Of a stretch of 64,000 nt of DNA, positions 25,115 to 34,200 are shown in pieces. Positions within the stretch are counted from its first letter, which is position 1; each line of letters begins with the position of its first letter. The notes beneath the pieces were generated by a model. It had not been told where the DNA came from and did not search any database. It saw only the letters and a program-made list of their open reading frames with translations. Source of the DNA: Paenibacillus_AQ nitricinens (GTDB taxonomy: Bacteria; Bacillota; Bacilli; Paenibacillales; Paenibacillaceae); the NCBI RefSeq assembly GCF_052056485.1, contig NZ_CP183948.1, positions 2,976,001 through 3,040,000 on the forward strand, read 5' to 3'. The position numbers and the translations under genes are program-made.

Positions 25115-25633
25115 ATGGAAATTCCGGAATCTGAAATTTTTAAAACAATATTTTATGAACATCACCCTATTGTCCGCCGTAAGCTTGCCGCTTTGGTATG
25201 TGATGAATCGGCGGCTGATGATTTAGCTCAAGAAGTTTTTCTGAGATTGTACCGAAATCCACCAGATGATCCAGCAGCGCTGGGAGCCTGGCTTCATAGA
25301 GTCCTTACTCGTATTGGATATGATTATTTGGACAAAAAAGCAAGGGAACGGCGACTGCAGAATAAACAAGAGCAGCTTTATGATGCTAGTGAATCTCCCC
25401 CTTCAGGTGAAGATGTCATAATCAGTAAGCTAGATCAGGAAGATGTACACGCCTGGCTGAATGAATTGCCTGAAAGAGACAGACAAGCACTTCTACTTCG
25501 CTACTCGGGGTACAGTTATGTGGAAATCGCGGGAGAGCTTGGAGTAAGACCTCCAGTAGTAGGGACCCTGCTCCACCGAGCGACAGAGAAACTAAGACAA
25601 AATGCAACGAAGGCGATACCCCAGACGAAGTAG
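25115..25633 (+). CDS. ECF-type sigma-70 family RNA polymerase sigma factor
   Basis: A 172-aa ECF sigma factor. Region 2 includes DDLAQEVFLRLYRNPP (residues 38-53) and LGAWLHRVLTRIGYDYL. Region 4 includes LPERDRQALLLRYSGYSYVEIAGELGV with a helix-turn-helix (split as LPERDRQALLLRYSG and YSYVEIAGELGV). AAGGAGG precedes the ATG. It is the first gene of a likely four-gene operon with a membrane partner and an ABC exporter, so it probably controls export or envelope stress response and its own operon. The target promoter is not obvious upstream. Confidence 0.88.
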   Translation: MEIPESEIFKTIFYEHHPIVRRKLAALVCDESAADDLAQEVFLRLYRNPPDDPAALGAWLHRVLTRIGYDYLDKKARERRLQNKQEQLYDASESPPSGEDVIISKLDQEDVHAWLNELPERDRQALLLRYSGYSYVEIAGELGVRPPVVGTLLHRATEKLRQNATKAIPQTK

Positions 25634-25686
25634 GCTTCTTTTGAGGAGAAGTTACGAAGTAATCTTTAAAATCAGGAGGTACAATA

Positions 25687-26808
25687 ATGAATAACAATTC
25701 AGGAAAGCAAGATAAAGATAAGCAAAGTACAGACGAAGCCTGGCTCAAGCTACAGAGTAAGTTAGAAAATGAACCTTATAATCCTCAATGGGCAAAATGG
25801 AGTCAAATTAGTGAAGCTCAAACTGAGGATTCTGTTAACTTAAGTCAGCCAGCAAATGTCGAGAATCTTCAATCAGAGTCAACACCAACAGTAGTACAGG
25901 ACATCCTTGTAACTACTCATGATAAGAATGTACAACGTCCGCGCCGACTGCGTATGAATCGTCGTCGGAAGCTAGGAGTTGTAGCTGCAAGTGTAGCTGT
26001 TTTTGCAGTCATACTTGCGACCCCAATAGGCAATACAGCAATGGCATCTATTCTGAATCAGTTCCGGATGGAACAGGTCACGGTTGTTCATGAGAGTGAT
26101 CTGCGTAATATTTTCACACAGGTGGCTGAAGACGGTGAACTTAATCGATCCATTAATCAATTCGGTGAGTTTACAAACGCTAGCGGGGCTTACATTGGTG
26201 AGTTGCCTGCAGATCAACTGAAGTCCACCCTTGGATATCCAGCGAAAAAGACTGCTTTAGTGGAAGGACACAATACAGTTTCGGTGGGTGCTTCACAAGA
26301 TATCACGCTTAATCTGAAAGTTGACGAAGTGAACAAAGCCCTGAAAAAAATTGGAGCAGATCATCTGCTGCCTGAATCGATTGACGGTAAACCTATTACA
26401 CTTCATATTCCGGAAACTGTGAATTATAATCTCTCATCTGACGAAACACATTGGGCGAGTCTGTCGCAGATGAATGCGCCTGTACTAAACGTTGATCCTT
26501 CTATTAAAGTGGAAGAGGCTTTGGAAGCTGTAATGAATTTCCCACTGCTGCCAGATTACTTGAAGACTAGCTTAATGCAAAGCAGGGTCTTATCCGGAGA
26601 AATCCCAATGCCGTTAATCGCTGGTGAAAATACGGAGCAAATAACTGTGGGTGACACTTTAGTTATAGTTGACAATTATGAATACAGCCGCGGTCCTGTA
26701 TATCAAGCTACATGGATTCAGGATGGACAGCTATTTAATTTGTCAGGTGAGCTCTATTCGAGTAAAGAGAAGCTTATGACCAAAGTTCAGGAGCTGATTG
26801 AATCGTGA
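25687..26808 (+). CDS. Membrane protein partner of the ECF sigma factor (putative anti-sigma)
   Basis: A 373-aa protein. Residues 1-95 are hydrophilic and presumably cytoplasmic, ending in basic RRLRMNRRRK; one transmembrane helix (GVVAASVAVFAVILATPIG, about residues 98-118) follows, then an extracytoplasmic domain of about 250 residues with no recognised fold, somewhat like DUF4367-type sensor domains. No zinc-binding HxxxCxxC is seen. Position and topology fit an anti-sigma factor, but that is inference. AGGAGG precedes the ATG; the stop overlaps the next start. Confidence 0.75.
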   Translation: MNNNSGKQDKDKQSTDEAWLKLQSKLENEPYNPQWAKWSQISEAQTEDSVNLSQPANVENLQSESTPTVVQDILVTTHDKNVQRPRRLRMNRRRKLGVVAASVAVFAVILATPIGNTAMASILNQFRMEQVTVVHESDLRNIFTQVAEDGELNRSINQFGEFTNASGAYIGELPADQLKSTLGYPAKKTALVEGHNTVSVGASQDITLNLKVDEVNKALKKIGADHLLPESIDGKPITLHIPETVNYNLSSDETHWASLSQMNAPVLNVDPSIKVEEALEAVMNFPLLPDYLKTSLMQSRVLSGEIPMPLIAGENTEQITVGDTLVIVDNYEYSRGPVYQATWIQDGQLFNLSGELYSSKEKLMTKVQELIES

Positions 26809-27767
26809 GTACTGCAGCAATTGAAGCCAAGTCTCTAACTAAAGAATATGATAACGGGCGCGGTTGTCGAGATGTAAGTATTACTGTAGGGAAAGGGGAA
26901 GCCTTTGGCTTCCTCGGCCCTAACGGTGCAGGTAAAAGCACCTTTGTAAAAATGCTTGTAGGTCTTATTCATCCATCAAGTGGCAGTGGAACATTGTTCG
27001 GGCATAAGATTGGTTCGCTAGAAGCGAAATCGCTAATCGGTTATTTACCCGAATTGTATCGTTATCAGGAATGGCTGACGGGTGAGGAGGTTGTAAGGCT
27101 GCATGCAAGACTATGCGGAATGCAGCGGTCTGTAGCAGATAAGAGAATTCCACTACTTCTTGATGAGGTTGGAATTGGTAAGCGTGGACGTGACCGAGTG
27201 AAGCATTACTCTAAAGGAATGCAGCAAAGACTGGGATTAGCTTGTGCACTTGTTAATGAGCCGGCTATCGTGTTTTTGGATGAGCCATCATCGGCTCTAG
27301 ATCCAATCGGACGTCAGGAAGTCCGGCGTATATTACAGACTCTAAAAGAAAAAGGGGTTACGATATTTCTAAACTCTCATTTGTTAGAGGATGTTGAAGT
27401 GCTTTGCGACCGAATGGCGCTACTGAATAACGGAGTTATTCTCCGGCATGGTAAAGTGTCCGAGGTGTTAAACAAGCGTATGAGCTGGCGATTTAAAGTA
27501 GGCGGCTATGCGCCTATTTTATTGTCGTGGCTAAAAGATCAGACAGGCTTGCAGATCCGGGTGTCTTCCCATACCGAAGAATCCATAGATAGTAGCAGGG
27601 TTTGGTTGGAAGCGGAGCTGGAAAGTGAAGAGCAGGTGGGTTGGCTGAATACACTGATTATAGAACAAGGGATGACCTTATATGAAGTTTCACATCAGCA
27701 AGAACGTCTAGAAGAGTGGTTTATGAATGCTGTATCAGGACTAAGCCACAGAGGTGAACACGAATGA
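26805..27767 (+). CDS. ABC transporter ATP-binding protein
   Basis: A 320-aa protein starting at a GTG that overlaps the previous stop. Walker A is GPNGAGKST (about residue 38), the signature HYSKGMQQRLGLA (about 140), Walker B IVFLDEP, with an H-loop His in LNSHLLEDV. The C-terminal 80 residues are the accessory domain common in CcmA/NatA-like exporter ATPases. Its partner is the ABC-2 type permease that follows with a 4-bp overlap. The substrate is unknown; such pairs export peptides, antibiotics or ions. Confidence 0.92.
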   Translation: MSTAAIEAKSLTKEYDNGRGCRDVSITVGKGEAFGFLGPNGAGKSTFVKMLVGLIHPSSGSGTLFGHKIGSLEAKSLIGYLPELYRYQEWLTGEEVVRLHARLCGMQRSVADKRIPLLLDEVGIGKRGRDRVKHYSKGMQQRLGLACALVNEPAIVFLDEPSSALDPIGRQEVRRILQTLKEKGVTIFLNSHLLEDVEVLCDRMALLNNGVILRHGKVSEVLNKRMSWRFKVGGYAPILLSWLKDQTGLQIRVSSHTEESIDSSRVWLEAELESEEQVGWLNTLIIEQGMTLYEVSHQQERLEEWFMNAVSGLSHRGEHE

Positions 27768-28648
27768 GAATTATAATGGGTATGACCTGGAAAGAGCTGA
27801 TGCGCAAAAGAGTAATGGTGCTGACATTACTTATGACCGTGGTTTTTCTTATTGGGTTCTGGTTTATTGCGGGTACGATCGGGCAAAGTTCTATGTCTCA
27901 CGGTTCTAATTTTCCTAGCGGAGAAGAACTTCTTATTCGTTTTACAAATGGTTTATTTATTTTATCGTTTGGATTTTTCTTCGGAGCTTTTGTAATTGCT
28001 TTTTTAGCTATTTTTAGTTCATTTTCCGCCATATCCGGTGAGGCAGAGCAGGGAGTGATGCAAGCCTTGCTTCCAAGAGCCATTCCGCGCTGGAAATGGT
28101 ATGCAGGCCGCTGGCTTGGTTATGTAACACTAGGAATAGGTTATGCGCTGATTTTATTTATTTCTATATTGCTAATTACGCAAGCCCATGCCGCAATTCC
28201 AAGAGATGGATTAGCGTTATTCAAATCATTTTTGCTTTTTTCTTCCATTGTACCGTTGCTAATAACTGTTTCTATGCTGGGTTCAGGATTCTTCTCAGCC
28301 CTTGGGAATGGAGTCTTTATGACGATGCTTTATGGAGCAGGATGGCTTGGAGGAATGATTGACAAGGTAAGTAGTTCTTTATTATCTGAGCCCGAAGCAC
28401 TTAGCACTCTAAATAATATGACGGGGATAATGTCCTTACTTATGCCTGTAGACGGGTTACAGCGCAGAATGACTGCTGAACTGTTTAGTATTAACGAAAT
28501 GAACGGGATGTTTAATGCTTCCAATAGTCTATTTGGATTAGATAACTTGACCTCAGTCCCATCTAATACATTTATCGTCTATGCGATTTTCTATACACTG
28601 TTGGCCTTCTTAATTGGATTGTATCGATTTCAACGGAAGGATCTATAG
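27764..28648 (+). CDS. ABC-2 type transporter permease
   Basis: A 294-aa membrane protein with about six transmembrane segments: residues 18-38, a long loop, then 60-85, 110-140, 150-180, 190-210 and 270-290. AISGEAEQGVMQALL (about residue 89) is typical of ABC-2 permeases with the E-x-x-x-G-x-x coupling helix. It overlaps the ATPase gene by 4 bp (ATGA). It is the last gene of the sigma-factor operon, and a hairpin follows. Confidence 0.88.
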   Translation: MRIIMGMTWKELMRKRVMVLTLLMTVVFLIGFWFIAGTIGQSSMSHGSNFPSGEELLIRFTNGLFILSFGFFFGAFVIAFLAIFSSFSAISGEAEQGVMQALLPRAIPRWKWYAGRWLGYVTLGIGYALILFISILLITQAHAAIPRDGLALFKSFLLFSSIVPLLITVSMLGSGFFSALGNGVFMTMLYGAGWLGGMIDKVSSSLLSEPEALSTLNNMTGIMSLLMPVDGLQRRMTAELFSINEMNGMFNASNSLFGLDNLTSVPSNTFIVYAIFYTLLAFLIGLYRFQRKDL

Positions 28649-28679
28649 CAGTTTAACAATATATCGAAAAACTTAAAAT

Positions 28680-28715
28680 GCCCTTTTTGTTGCCGGATTT
28701 TCGGAACAAAAAGGG
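28680..28715. terminator. Terminator hairpin between converging operons
   Basis: Perfect 12-bp stem GCCCTTTTTGTT / AACAAAAAGGGC around a 12-nt loop. T-rich sequence follows on both sides only loosely, so it probably serves both converging units. Confidence 0.65.
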
Positions 28716-28739
28716 CTCTTCAAGTTAGTATAAGTCGGA

Positions 28740-29066
28740 TTAATTTTTAACACTAAGCTCAATCCAATCCGTAGACCAATTTCCAATTTCACCAAGTATA
28801 GGAGCCAACGCGGTACCTTTTGGAGTAAGGGAGTACTCAATGCGTACTGGCATTTCTGGATATACGGTTCGCTCAATAATACCCTCGATTTCCATTTCTT
28901 TTAATCGGTCGGATAGCACTTTACCACTTAAATTGGACAGACAGCTTTCAATTTCGCCAAAACGACGAGGGCCAGGCATAAGCACGAAAACGATCAGCGC
29001 GACCCAACGTTTACTTAGCAAGTCTACCGCTTTTTCAAAGCGAGGACACATGTTCAAATCATTCAT
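28740..29066 (-). CDS. HxlR family winged-helix transcriptional regulator
   Basis: A 108-aa protein: CPRFEKAVDLLSKRWVALIV is the family N-terminus with its single Cys, RRFGEIESCLSNLSGKVLSDRL the recognition region, and VEYSLTPKG-like RIEYSLTPKGTAL the wing. HxlR/YodB-type regulators often sense thiol-reactive compounds through the Cys. It is divergent from ribA with a 194-bp gap that holds TTAC-N5-GTAA (29099-29111), a possible operator. Control of ribA by this protein is inferred from position only. Confidence 0.88.
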   Translation of the reverse strand: MNDLNMCPRFEKAVDLLSKRWVALIVFVLMPGPRRFGEIESCLSNLSGKVLSDRLKEMEIEGIIERTVYPEMPVRIEYSLTPKGTALAPILGEIGNWSTDWIELSVKN

Positions 29067-29260
29067 AATATCACCTCGACATTCATTATATCATAAACTT
29101 ACATAAAGTAATTATAAATATTTAAAGATATATTATAACTTGACGAAGTTATATTACAATGATAAACTTACTTACAAATAGTTACTTATATTTTAACTAA
29201 TATTCAATCTTTATGTATAGCTGAAACTATACTAGATGAACATTGAGGAAGGTGTCACAC

Positions 29261-30040
29261 ATGACAAAATCAGATATTATTTCTATCCTACAAAATAAAA
29301 TTACTCGAATTCCTTTAGAAAACAGTACAAATATATTGGTTGGACCGATTACTTTACCCGTGAATTTAGACGGAGAGACTGTAACTTTTAAATGGTACAA
29401 CTGGCTGAACACTTCGGATGCAGAGCTTCTTGGTGATAATAGTGAAGCAACAGCTGCTTTGATTTCAAAGTTACCTTCCATGAGCCTCGCAGATGGTCAG
29501 CAATCCAGTGTTTTAGTATATGGTGATTTCGAAGCTTCAGATGAAGCTTTGATACGGATGCATAGCATTTGTCATACCGGCGATATTTTTGGCAGCAAAC
29601 GTTGTGATTGTGGCTTCCAACTGCATCAGTCCATGAAAATGATCGTCGAACATGGTTCAGGTGCGTTATTCTATCTTGCTAACCATGAAGGCAGAGGCAT
29701 TGGATTGTTTAGCAAATCTTTAGCGTATCTTTTACAAGAAGAAGGATACGATACAGTTGAGGCTAATTTAGAGCTGGGTTTTTCTGATGATTCAAGAAAT
29801 TATGAAGAAGCGATTAGCGTTCTACAGCATCTGCGTCATAAACCAGTCACGTTAATTACGAACAATCCGAAGAAACTGGAAGCTCTCAAGACTGCAGGTA
29901 TGAATGCAGTGAAAAGAGTAGCGCTGTGGGGAGATGTATCTTCTTTTAACGAGAAATACTTACGCACCAAAGTGGCTCGTTCAGGACATTTAGAGGCAGT
30001 GAAAGAAGCGAATCCAATTGTAGGAAGACTGGCTAAGTAA
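29261..30040 (+). CDS. ribA: GTP cyclohydrolase II (stand-alone RibA)
   Basis: 259 aa from ATG 29261 with AGGAAGG before it. The zinc site C-H-T-G-D-x-F-x-S-x-R-C-D-C appears as CHTGDIFGSKRCDCG (about residues 105-119), and the GTP-site motif is HEGRGIGLF (residues 143-151). The enzyme opens GTP to start riboflavin synthesis. The bifunctional RibAB has an extra RibB domain; here the N-terminal 90 residues do not resemble it, as in GCHII paralogues outside the rib operon. No FMN riboswitch is seen upstream. Confidence 0.85.
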   Translation: MTKSDIISILQNKITRIPLENSTNILVGPITLPVNLDGETVTFKWYNWLNTSDAELLGDNSEATAALISKLPSMSLADGQQSSVLVYGDFEASDEALIRMHSICHTGDIFGSKRCDCGFQLHQSMKMIVEHGSGALFYLANHEGRGIGLFSKSLAYLLQEEGYDTVEANLELGFSDDSRNYEEAISVLQHLRHKPVTLITNNPKKLEALKTAGMNAVKRVALWGDVSSFNEKYLRTKVARSGHLEAVKEANPIVGRLAK

Positions 30041-30118
30041 AAATTGAGGTAGTGCTTTTGCACTCCTTCGATTATAATGGGTTACTGGAACCCAACTTTA
30101 AGCTTAGTGAGGTACAAT

Positions 30119-31174
30119 ATGACTGCTATTCAAGTACAAGACTTACGCAAAACATTCAAAGTACAAAAAAACCGCGAAGGTCTCAAAGGGGCCTTCGCTG
30201 ATTTGTTTAAAAGGGAGTATACGGAAGTAACGGCTGTGAAGGATATTTCCTTTTCCATTCCCGAAGGTGAGATTTGTGGTTATATCGGTGAGAACGGTGC
30301 TGGGAAATCAACCACGATCAAAATGCTCACGGGTATTCTCGTACCCACTTCTGGAAATCTTACGGTGGGCGGTTATGTTCCTTATTTGGAGCGCGAGAAA
30401 TTCGTGAAGAACATCGGTGTGGTGTTCGGGCAACGCAGCCAGCTGTGGTGGGACATTGGGGTCATTGAATCCTTCCAGCTGCTGCGCAAGGTATACCGGG
30501 TATCTGAACAAGACTTCAAGAAACGGCTGGATGAATTGGTCGAACGATTGCAGTTGCAAGAACTACTGAATCGTCCTGTTCGCAAGCTCAGTCTCGGTCA
30601 GCGGATGCGTTGTGAATTAGTCGCAGCATTACTTCATAACCCTTCGATTGTATTTCTGGACGAGCCAACCATTGGTTTAGATATTGTGGTGAAGTCAGAG
30701 ATCCGTGAATTCCTTAAAGATATGAACCGTGAGCATGGAACAACCATACTGTTGACTACACATGATCTGCAAGATATTGAGGCTCTTTGCTCGCGGGTGA
30801 TCATGCTTGATGATGGTCGGATTATTTATGACGGCGGCCTAGAAGATCTGAAACAGCGCTGGGGAACCGGACGTGAAGTTCAATTTCAATTCGGAAATGC
30901 AACGAAACGGCAATTGCTTGAGCTTTGGACTGATGGGATGCCAGTTACTTGGTCTTCAGACAACGATCTTGGAGCATCGGTTTGGATACCGCTGGATTTA
31001 AATGTATCTGATGTTTTGGGACGGGTAGTAGGGAAAGCCGACATTACTGATATCAAAATCATTGAGACGAATACGGACGATATTGTTCGCAGTATTTATC
31101 AATCCGGGTCTGCGGATAAACCAGAGAAACAAGCTGCCGCTCTGAAGGATGAAAGAGAGGCTTTACATGTCTGA
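30119..31174 (+). CDS. ABC transporter ATP-binding protein (ABC-2 exporter)
   Basis: 351 aa from ATG 30119. An upstream ATG (30077) is in frame, but a TATAAT at 30073-30078 overlaps it, so transcription probably starts downstream of it. Walker A is GENGAGKST, the Q-loop GVVFGQRSQLWWD, the signature KLSLGQRMRCEL, Walker B IVFLDEP and the H-loop TTHDLQD. The Q-loop sequence and length match the group that pairs with two DUF990-like permeases, as here. Exported substrate unknown. Confidence 0.92.
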   Translation: MTAIQVQDLRKTFKVQKNREGLKGAFADLFKREYTEVTAVKDISFSIPEGEICGYIGENGAGKSTTIKMLTGILVPTSGNLTVGGYVPYLEREKFVKNIGVVFGQRSQLWWDIGVIESFQLLRKVYRVSEQDFKKRLDELVERLQLQELLNRPVRKLSLGQRMRCELVAALLHNPSIVFLDEPTIGLDIVVKSEIREFLKDMNREHGTTILLTTHDLQDIEALCSRVIMLDDGRIIYDGGLEDLKQRWGTGREVQFQFGNATKRQLLELWTDGMPVTWSSDNDLGASVWIPLDLNVSDVLGRVVGKADITDIKIIETNTDDIVRSIYQSGSADKPEKQAAALKDEREALHV

Positions 31175-32048
31175 TAAGCTTAATGCTGCAACAGCTATGT
31201 CTTCGTCCTCAGGAGGTTCTTCAGGTGGTCCTCCAGAGAATAGTCGTAGATTACTATTTGGGGCGTACTTAGATTTTATACGAATCCGGTTCCTTACCAT
31301 GCTTGCTTATCGGATTAACTACTACTCAGGTATTCTGATCTATTCACTGAATATCGGAGTTAACTATTTCACGTGGATGGCCATCTATGGTAATGGGGAT
31401 TCACTTGGTGGCTTTACCGCAACGCAAATGACGTCATATGTCGCTGTTTCTTGGATGGCTCGTGCGTTTTATTTTAATAATCTAGATCGTGAGATCTCTA
31501 CGGATATACGAGACGGAAGTATCGCTATCCAGTTTATAAGGCCTTATAACTATGTCTTAGTCAAAATGATGCAAGGACTCGGTGAGGGAATGTTCCGCTT
31601 CCTCTTGTTTATGATTCCGGGTATGGCTATAGCGATGTTGTTGTTCCCGGTTCAATTACCGACAGCACCATCTGCTTGGGCGGGTTTTCTTGTAATGCTC
31701 TTTTTCAGCTTTTTGATTAATTCACAGATCAATATTATTACGGGGCTCTCGGCTTTCTTTGTTGAGAATAATGAGGGCATGATGCGTATGAAGCGGGTAA
31801 TTGTTGATCTGTTCTCTGGTCTGATCGTGCCGATCAGTCTGTTTCCTGACTGGCTATCTTCTATACTTAAGGTGCTGCCGTTTCAGGCGATTACTTACTT
31901 GCCAGGTTCTGTATTTACAGGACGGGTACAAGGGGTTGCGATTTGGAATGTACTGGGGATACAGATCGTTTGGTTCCTGGCCTTACTGATTCCAATTGTC
32001 TGGTTATATCATGCGGCGCGGCAGCGTCTCTTCGTGCAGGGAGGTTGA
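31167..32048 (+). CDS. ABC-2 family transporter permease (first of two)
   Basis: 293 aa from ATG 31167, overlapping the ATPase gene by 8 bp. After a Ser/Gly-rich N-terminal tail (residues 8-25) there are about six membrane segments. EISTDIRDGSIAIQFIRPYNY (about residue 118, split as EISTDIRDGSIA and IQFIRPYNY) is the conserved cytoplasmic coupling segment of the DUF990 / ABC2_membrane_6 group. It works with the next gene as a heterodimer (inference from pairing). Confidence 0.85.
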   Translation: MSDKLNAATAMSSSSGGSSGGPPENSRRLLFGAYLDFIRIRFLTMLAYRINYYSGILIYSLNIGVNYFTWMAIYGNGDSLGGFTATQMTSYVAVSWMARAFYFNNLDREISTDIRDGSIAIQFIRPYNYVLVKMMQGLGEGMFRFLLFMIPGMAIAMLLFPVQLPTAPSAWAGFLVMLFFSFLINSQINIITGLSAFFVENNEGMMRMKRVIVDLFSGLIVPISLFPDWLSSILKVLPFQAITYLPGSVFTGRVQGVAIWNVLGIQIVWFLALLIPIVWLYHAARQRLFVQGG

Positions 32049-32054
32049 GGAAAC

Positions 32055-32840
32055 GTGTATTACCTTGGATTATTAATTGAATACATCAAGAATTATATGA
32101 AGTCCCGGCTCACCTATCGCGCCGATTTCTGGGTAGAAGTCATATCGGATTTGCTCTTTCAGGCTACAAACTTTATCTTTATACTAGTAATCTTCATGCA
32201 TACGGATAGCCTTGGCGGCTGGAATCAGAACGAAGTAGTGTTCGTTTATGGGTTCTTTATGGTGCCTTTTGGGGTGTTTAGTTGTTTTGTGAATCTATGG
32301 GGATTTAGTGAGCGTTATATCGTCAAAGGTGAGATGGACCGTATTTTGACGCGTCCGGCGCATAATCTGTTCCAGATCTTTTTGGAAAATGTTGATCCAC
32401 CAGCACTAATGGGCTCATTCATAGGTATTATTATTATGGCCATCAGTGGTAGTAATCTGGGTCTTCCCTTTGAATGGTGGACGATACCGGCTCTGATCAT
32501 TCTTACGTTAAGTGCCGTCGCCATTTATACGGGGATTTATACGACACTGACTTCTTTATCATTCTATTCTGATGCTCCAACAGGGATTCTCCCGTTAATG
32601 TACAACATTCAGACCTACGGTCGTTATCCGGTAACGATCTACAATCGCGCCATTCAGGTGCTGCTTACGTGGGTCATTCCGTTTGCATTCGTCGGAGTCT
32701 ATCCGGCAGCGCTCTTCCTGCAGCGTGATGAGATGACAAACCTTGCGCTGATGACACCTGTTGTAGGTGCGATATTCCTTGGGATTGGTCTGTTAGCATG
32801 GAGTTATGGTGTTAGAAGATATAAGGGAGCGGGCTCTTGA
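32055..32840 (+). CDS. ABC-2 family transporter permease (second of two)
   Basis: 261 aa from a GTG 7 nt after the previous gene, preceded by GAGGAAA. About six membrane segments with ERYIVKGEMDRILTRPAHNLF (split as ERYIVKGEMDR and ILTRPAHNLF), the same coupling motif as the first permease. Together with the ATPase it forms a complete exporter; the closing terminator follows at 32879. Confidence 0.85.
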   Translation: MYYLGLLIEYIKNYMKSRLTYRADFWVEVISDLLFQATNFIFILVIFMHTDSLGGWNQNEVVFVYGFFMVPFGVFSCFVNLWGFSERYIVKGEMDRILTRPAHNLFQIFLENVDPPALMGSFIGIIIMAISGSNLGLPFEWWTIPALIILTLSAVAIYTGIYTTLTSLSFYSDAPTGILPLMYNIQTYGRYPVTIYNRAIQVLLTWVIPFAFVGVYPAALFLQRDEMTNLALMTPVVGAIFLGIGLLAWSYGVRRYKGAGS

Positions 32841-32878
32841 GTTAAGCTAGAGCTTATAGATTGACCAATAGCATATGA

Positions 32879-32912
32879 AACCGTTCGGAAGAAACTTCTG
32901 GGCGGTTTTTTT
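32879..32912 (+). terminator. Rho-independent terminator after the ABC-2 operon
   Basis: AACCG...GAAG-AAA-CTTC...CGGTT with TTTTTTT after it. Confidence 0.85.
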
Positions 32913-32962
32913 GATAGAGTATTATAGAGTTGGTAACTTGGGAAGGAGGCTATTTCCGTATA

Positions 32963-33415
32963 ATGATAAGACAGATTGAAGAGTTTACTAGCGACATTAT
33001 TTCATTGCTTTCAGAGTGTATTTACAAACCATCAGTCGATAAGATGAACAATGTTATTCGGTTATATGAATCTAACGAATATCGGAAATTGTATGGCTAT
33101 TATGTTAGTGAAAGAGTATCTGCTGTTATTGGAATTAAAATCAACCCAGCAGAGAATAGCGCTGTAATTCTTCATGTGGCAGTAAAACAAGGCACAAGAG
33201 GTAAGGGGATTGGACGTAAGTTGATTAATGAATTGTTATCTAGTAAGTCTTTTACCACATTTCAAGCTGAGACAGATTGTGATGCCGTTGGATTTTATAA
33301 GTCATGTGGATTTGAAGCGGAGAGTTTAGGAGAGCTGTATCCTGGTGTTGAGCGGTTTTTATGTATATTAAGGAGAGTGCGAAATGAAACTTTACATGGA
33401 AAAGCTGAATGCTGA
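32963..33415 (+). CDS. GNAT family N-acetyltransferase
   Basis: 150 aa from ATG 32963; GGAGG is 13 nt upstream, a long gap, but no nearer standard start exists. The acetyl-CoA site is LHVAVKQGTRGKGIGRKLIN and the C-terminal motif CDAVGFYKSCGFE. The 3' end overlaps the next GNAT gene by 32 bp, so the two are co-expressed. Substrate unknown. Confidence 0.8.
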   Translation: MIRQIEEFTSDIISLLSECIYKPSVDKMNNVIRLYESNEYRKLYGYYVSERVSAVIGIKINPAENSAVILHVAVKQGTRGKGIGRKLINELLSSKSFTTFQAETDCDAVGFYKSCGFEAESLGELYPGVERFLCILRRVRNETLHGKAEC

Positions 33416-33848
33416 TGCTGCTAGGGATATTTTAAGCTGGAGATATGAACAACCGTATGATTTTTACAACAATGAACAAACGCCTGAAGCCATAAGTGAA
33501 ATGCTTGTAGATTCATATTTTTCTGTATTTGATGATAATAAAGAGTTAGTAGGGTTCTTCTGTACAGGAAGCTCAGCACAGGTCCCAAATGAGTCATATA
33601 CATATTCTCAGGGGTTTATAGATATTGGCTTAGGGATGAGATCAGAGTTTACAGGGCAGGGAAATGGGACTCTATTGTTCACAGCTGTTCTAAGCCAAAT
33701 TGATTCAATGGTCGGGAAAAGCTCGAAACGTCTGACTGTGGCAAAATTTAATGATAGAGCGATACGATTGTATGAAAAAATGGGATTTAACCGGGAAGCT
33801 GAATTCGCTAAGGGAAGTACTGAATTTATTGTTATGATAAAAGTTTAA
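33384..33848 (+). CDS. GNAT family N-acetyltransferase
   Basis: 154 aa, ATG 33384 with AAGGAGAG before it, starting inside the previous gene. IGLGMRSEFTGQGNGTLLFT is a GNAT motif A with TGQGNG in the acetyl-CoA loop, and FNDRAIRLYEKMGF is motif B. The N-terminus DARDILSWRYEQPYDFYN-like segment is typical of acetyltransferases that act on small molecules. Substrate unknown. Confidence 0.8.
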   Translation: MKLYMEKLNADAARDILSWRYEQPYDFYNNEQTPEAISEMLVDSYFSVFDDNKELVGFFCTGSSAQVPNESYTYSQGFIDIGLGMRSEFTGQGNGTLLFTAVLSQIDSMVGKSSKRLTVAKFNDRAIRLYEKMGFNREAEFAKGSTEFIVMIKV

Positions 33849-33907
33849 GCTTGATATCGGACCATTCTATTCTAATAACCAATGTTGATTCCTGGAAGTT
33901 GAAGAAT

Positions 33908-33956
33908 GATCAATAAATGAAGGGCTGCCGAATAGGCAGTCCTTTATTTATTGATC
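33908..33956. terminator. Long bidirectional hairpin
   Basis: A stem of about 22 bp runs from GATCAATAAAT to ATTTATTGATC with inner GGCTGCC-GAATA-GGCAGTCC. It has T-rich flanks on both strands. The following stretch to 34200 is AT-rich and shows no gene; it presumably holds the promoter of the mraY-like gene. Confidence 0.8.
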
Positions 33957-34200
33957 GGAAGTATTTCTTACATGACTAGCGAAAATAGGAAATAAAAATA
34001 GAATACTTTCTCTTTATCAAAATTTTATTTACATATATCATTTTAATAAAGATACAAGTGAGAGGGATAAAACTTTACATAATTCAAGCGATCTTAATCA
34101 CTCTCAAAACAATTTTGTGAGTGTGAGTTAGGTTCCAGAGTAGAGTACTTGGAGTGGAAGTGTTAAAATAATGCTTTTCAAAAATGGGGGAGTTTGTTAT

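Noticed and set aside
29067..29260. FMN riboswitch before ribA
   Set aside because: No RFN-type conserved segments (AGGGGCA or CCGACRG-like) are seen; the gap is short and AT-rich.
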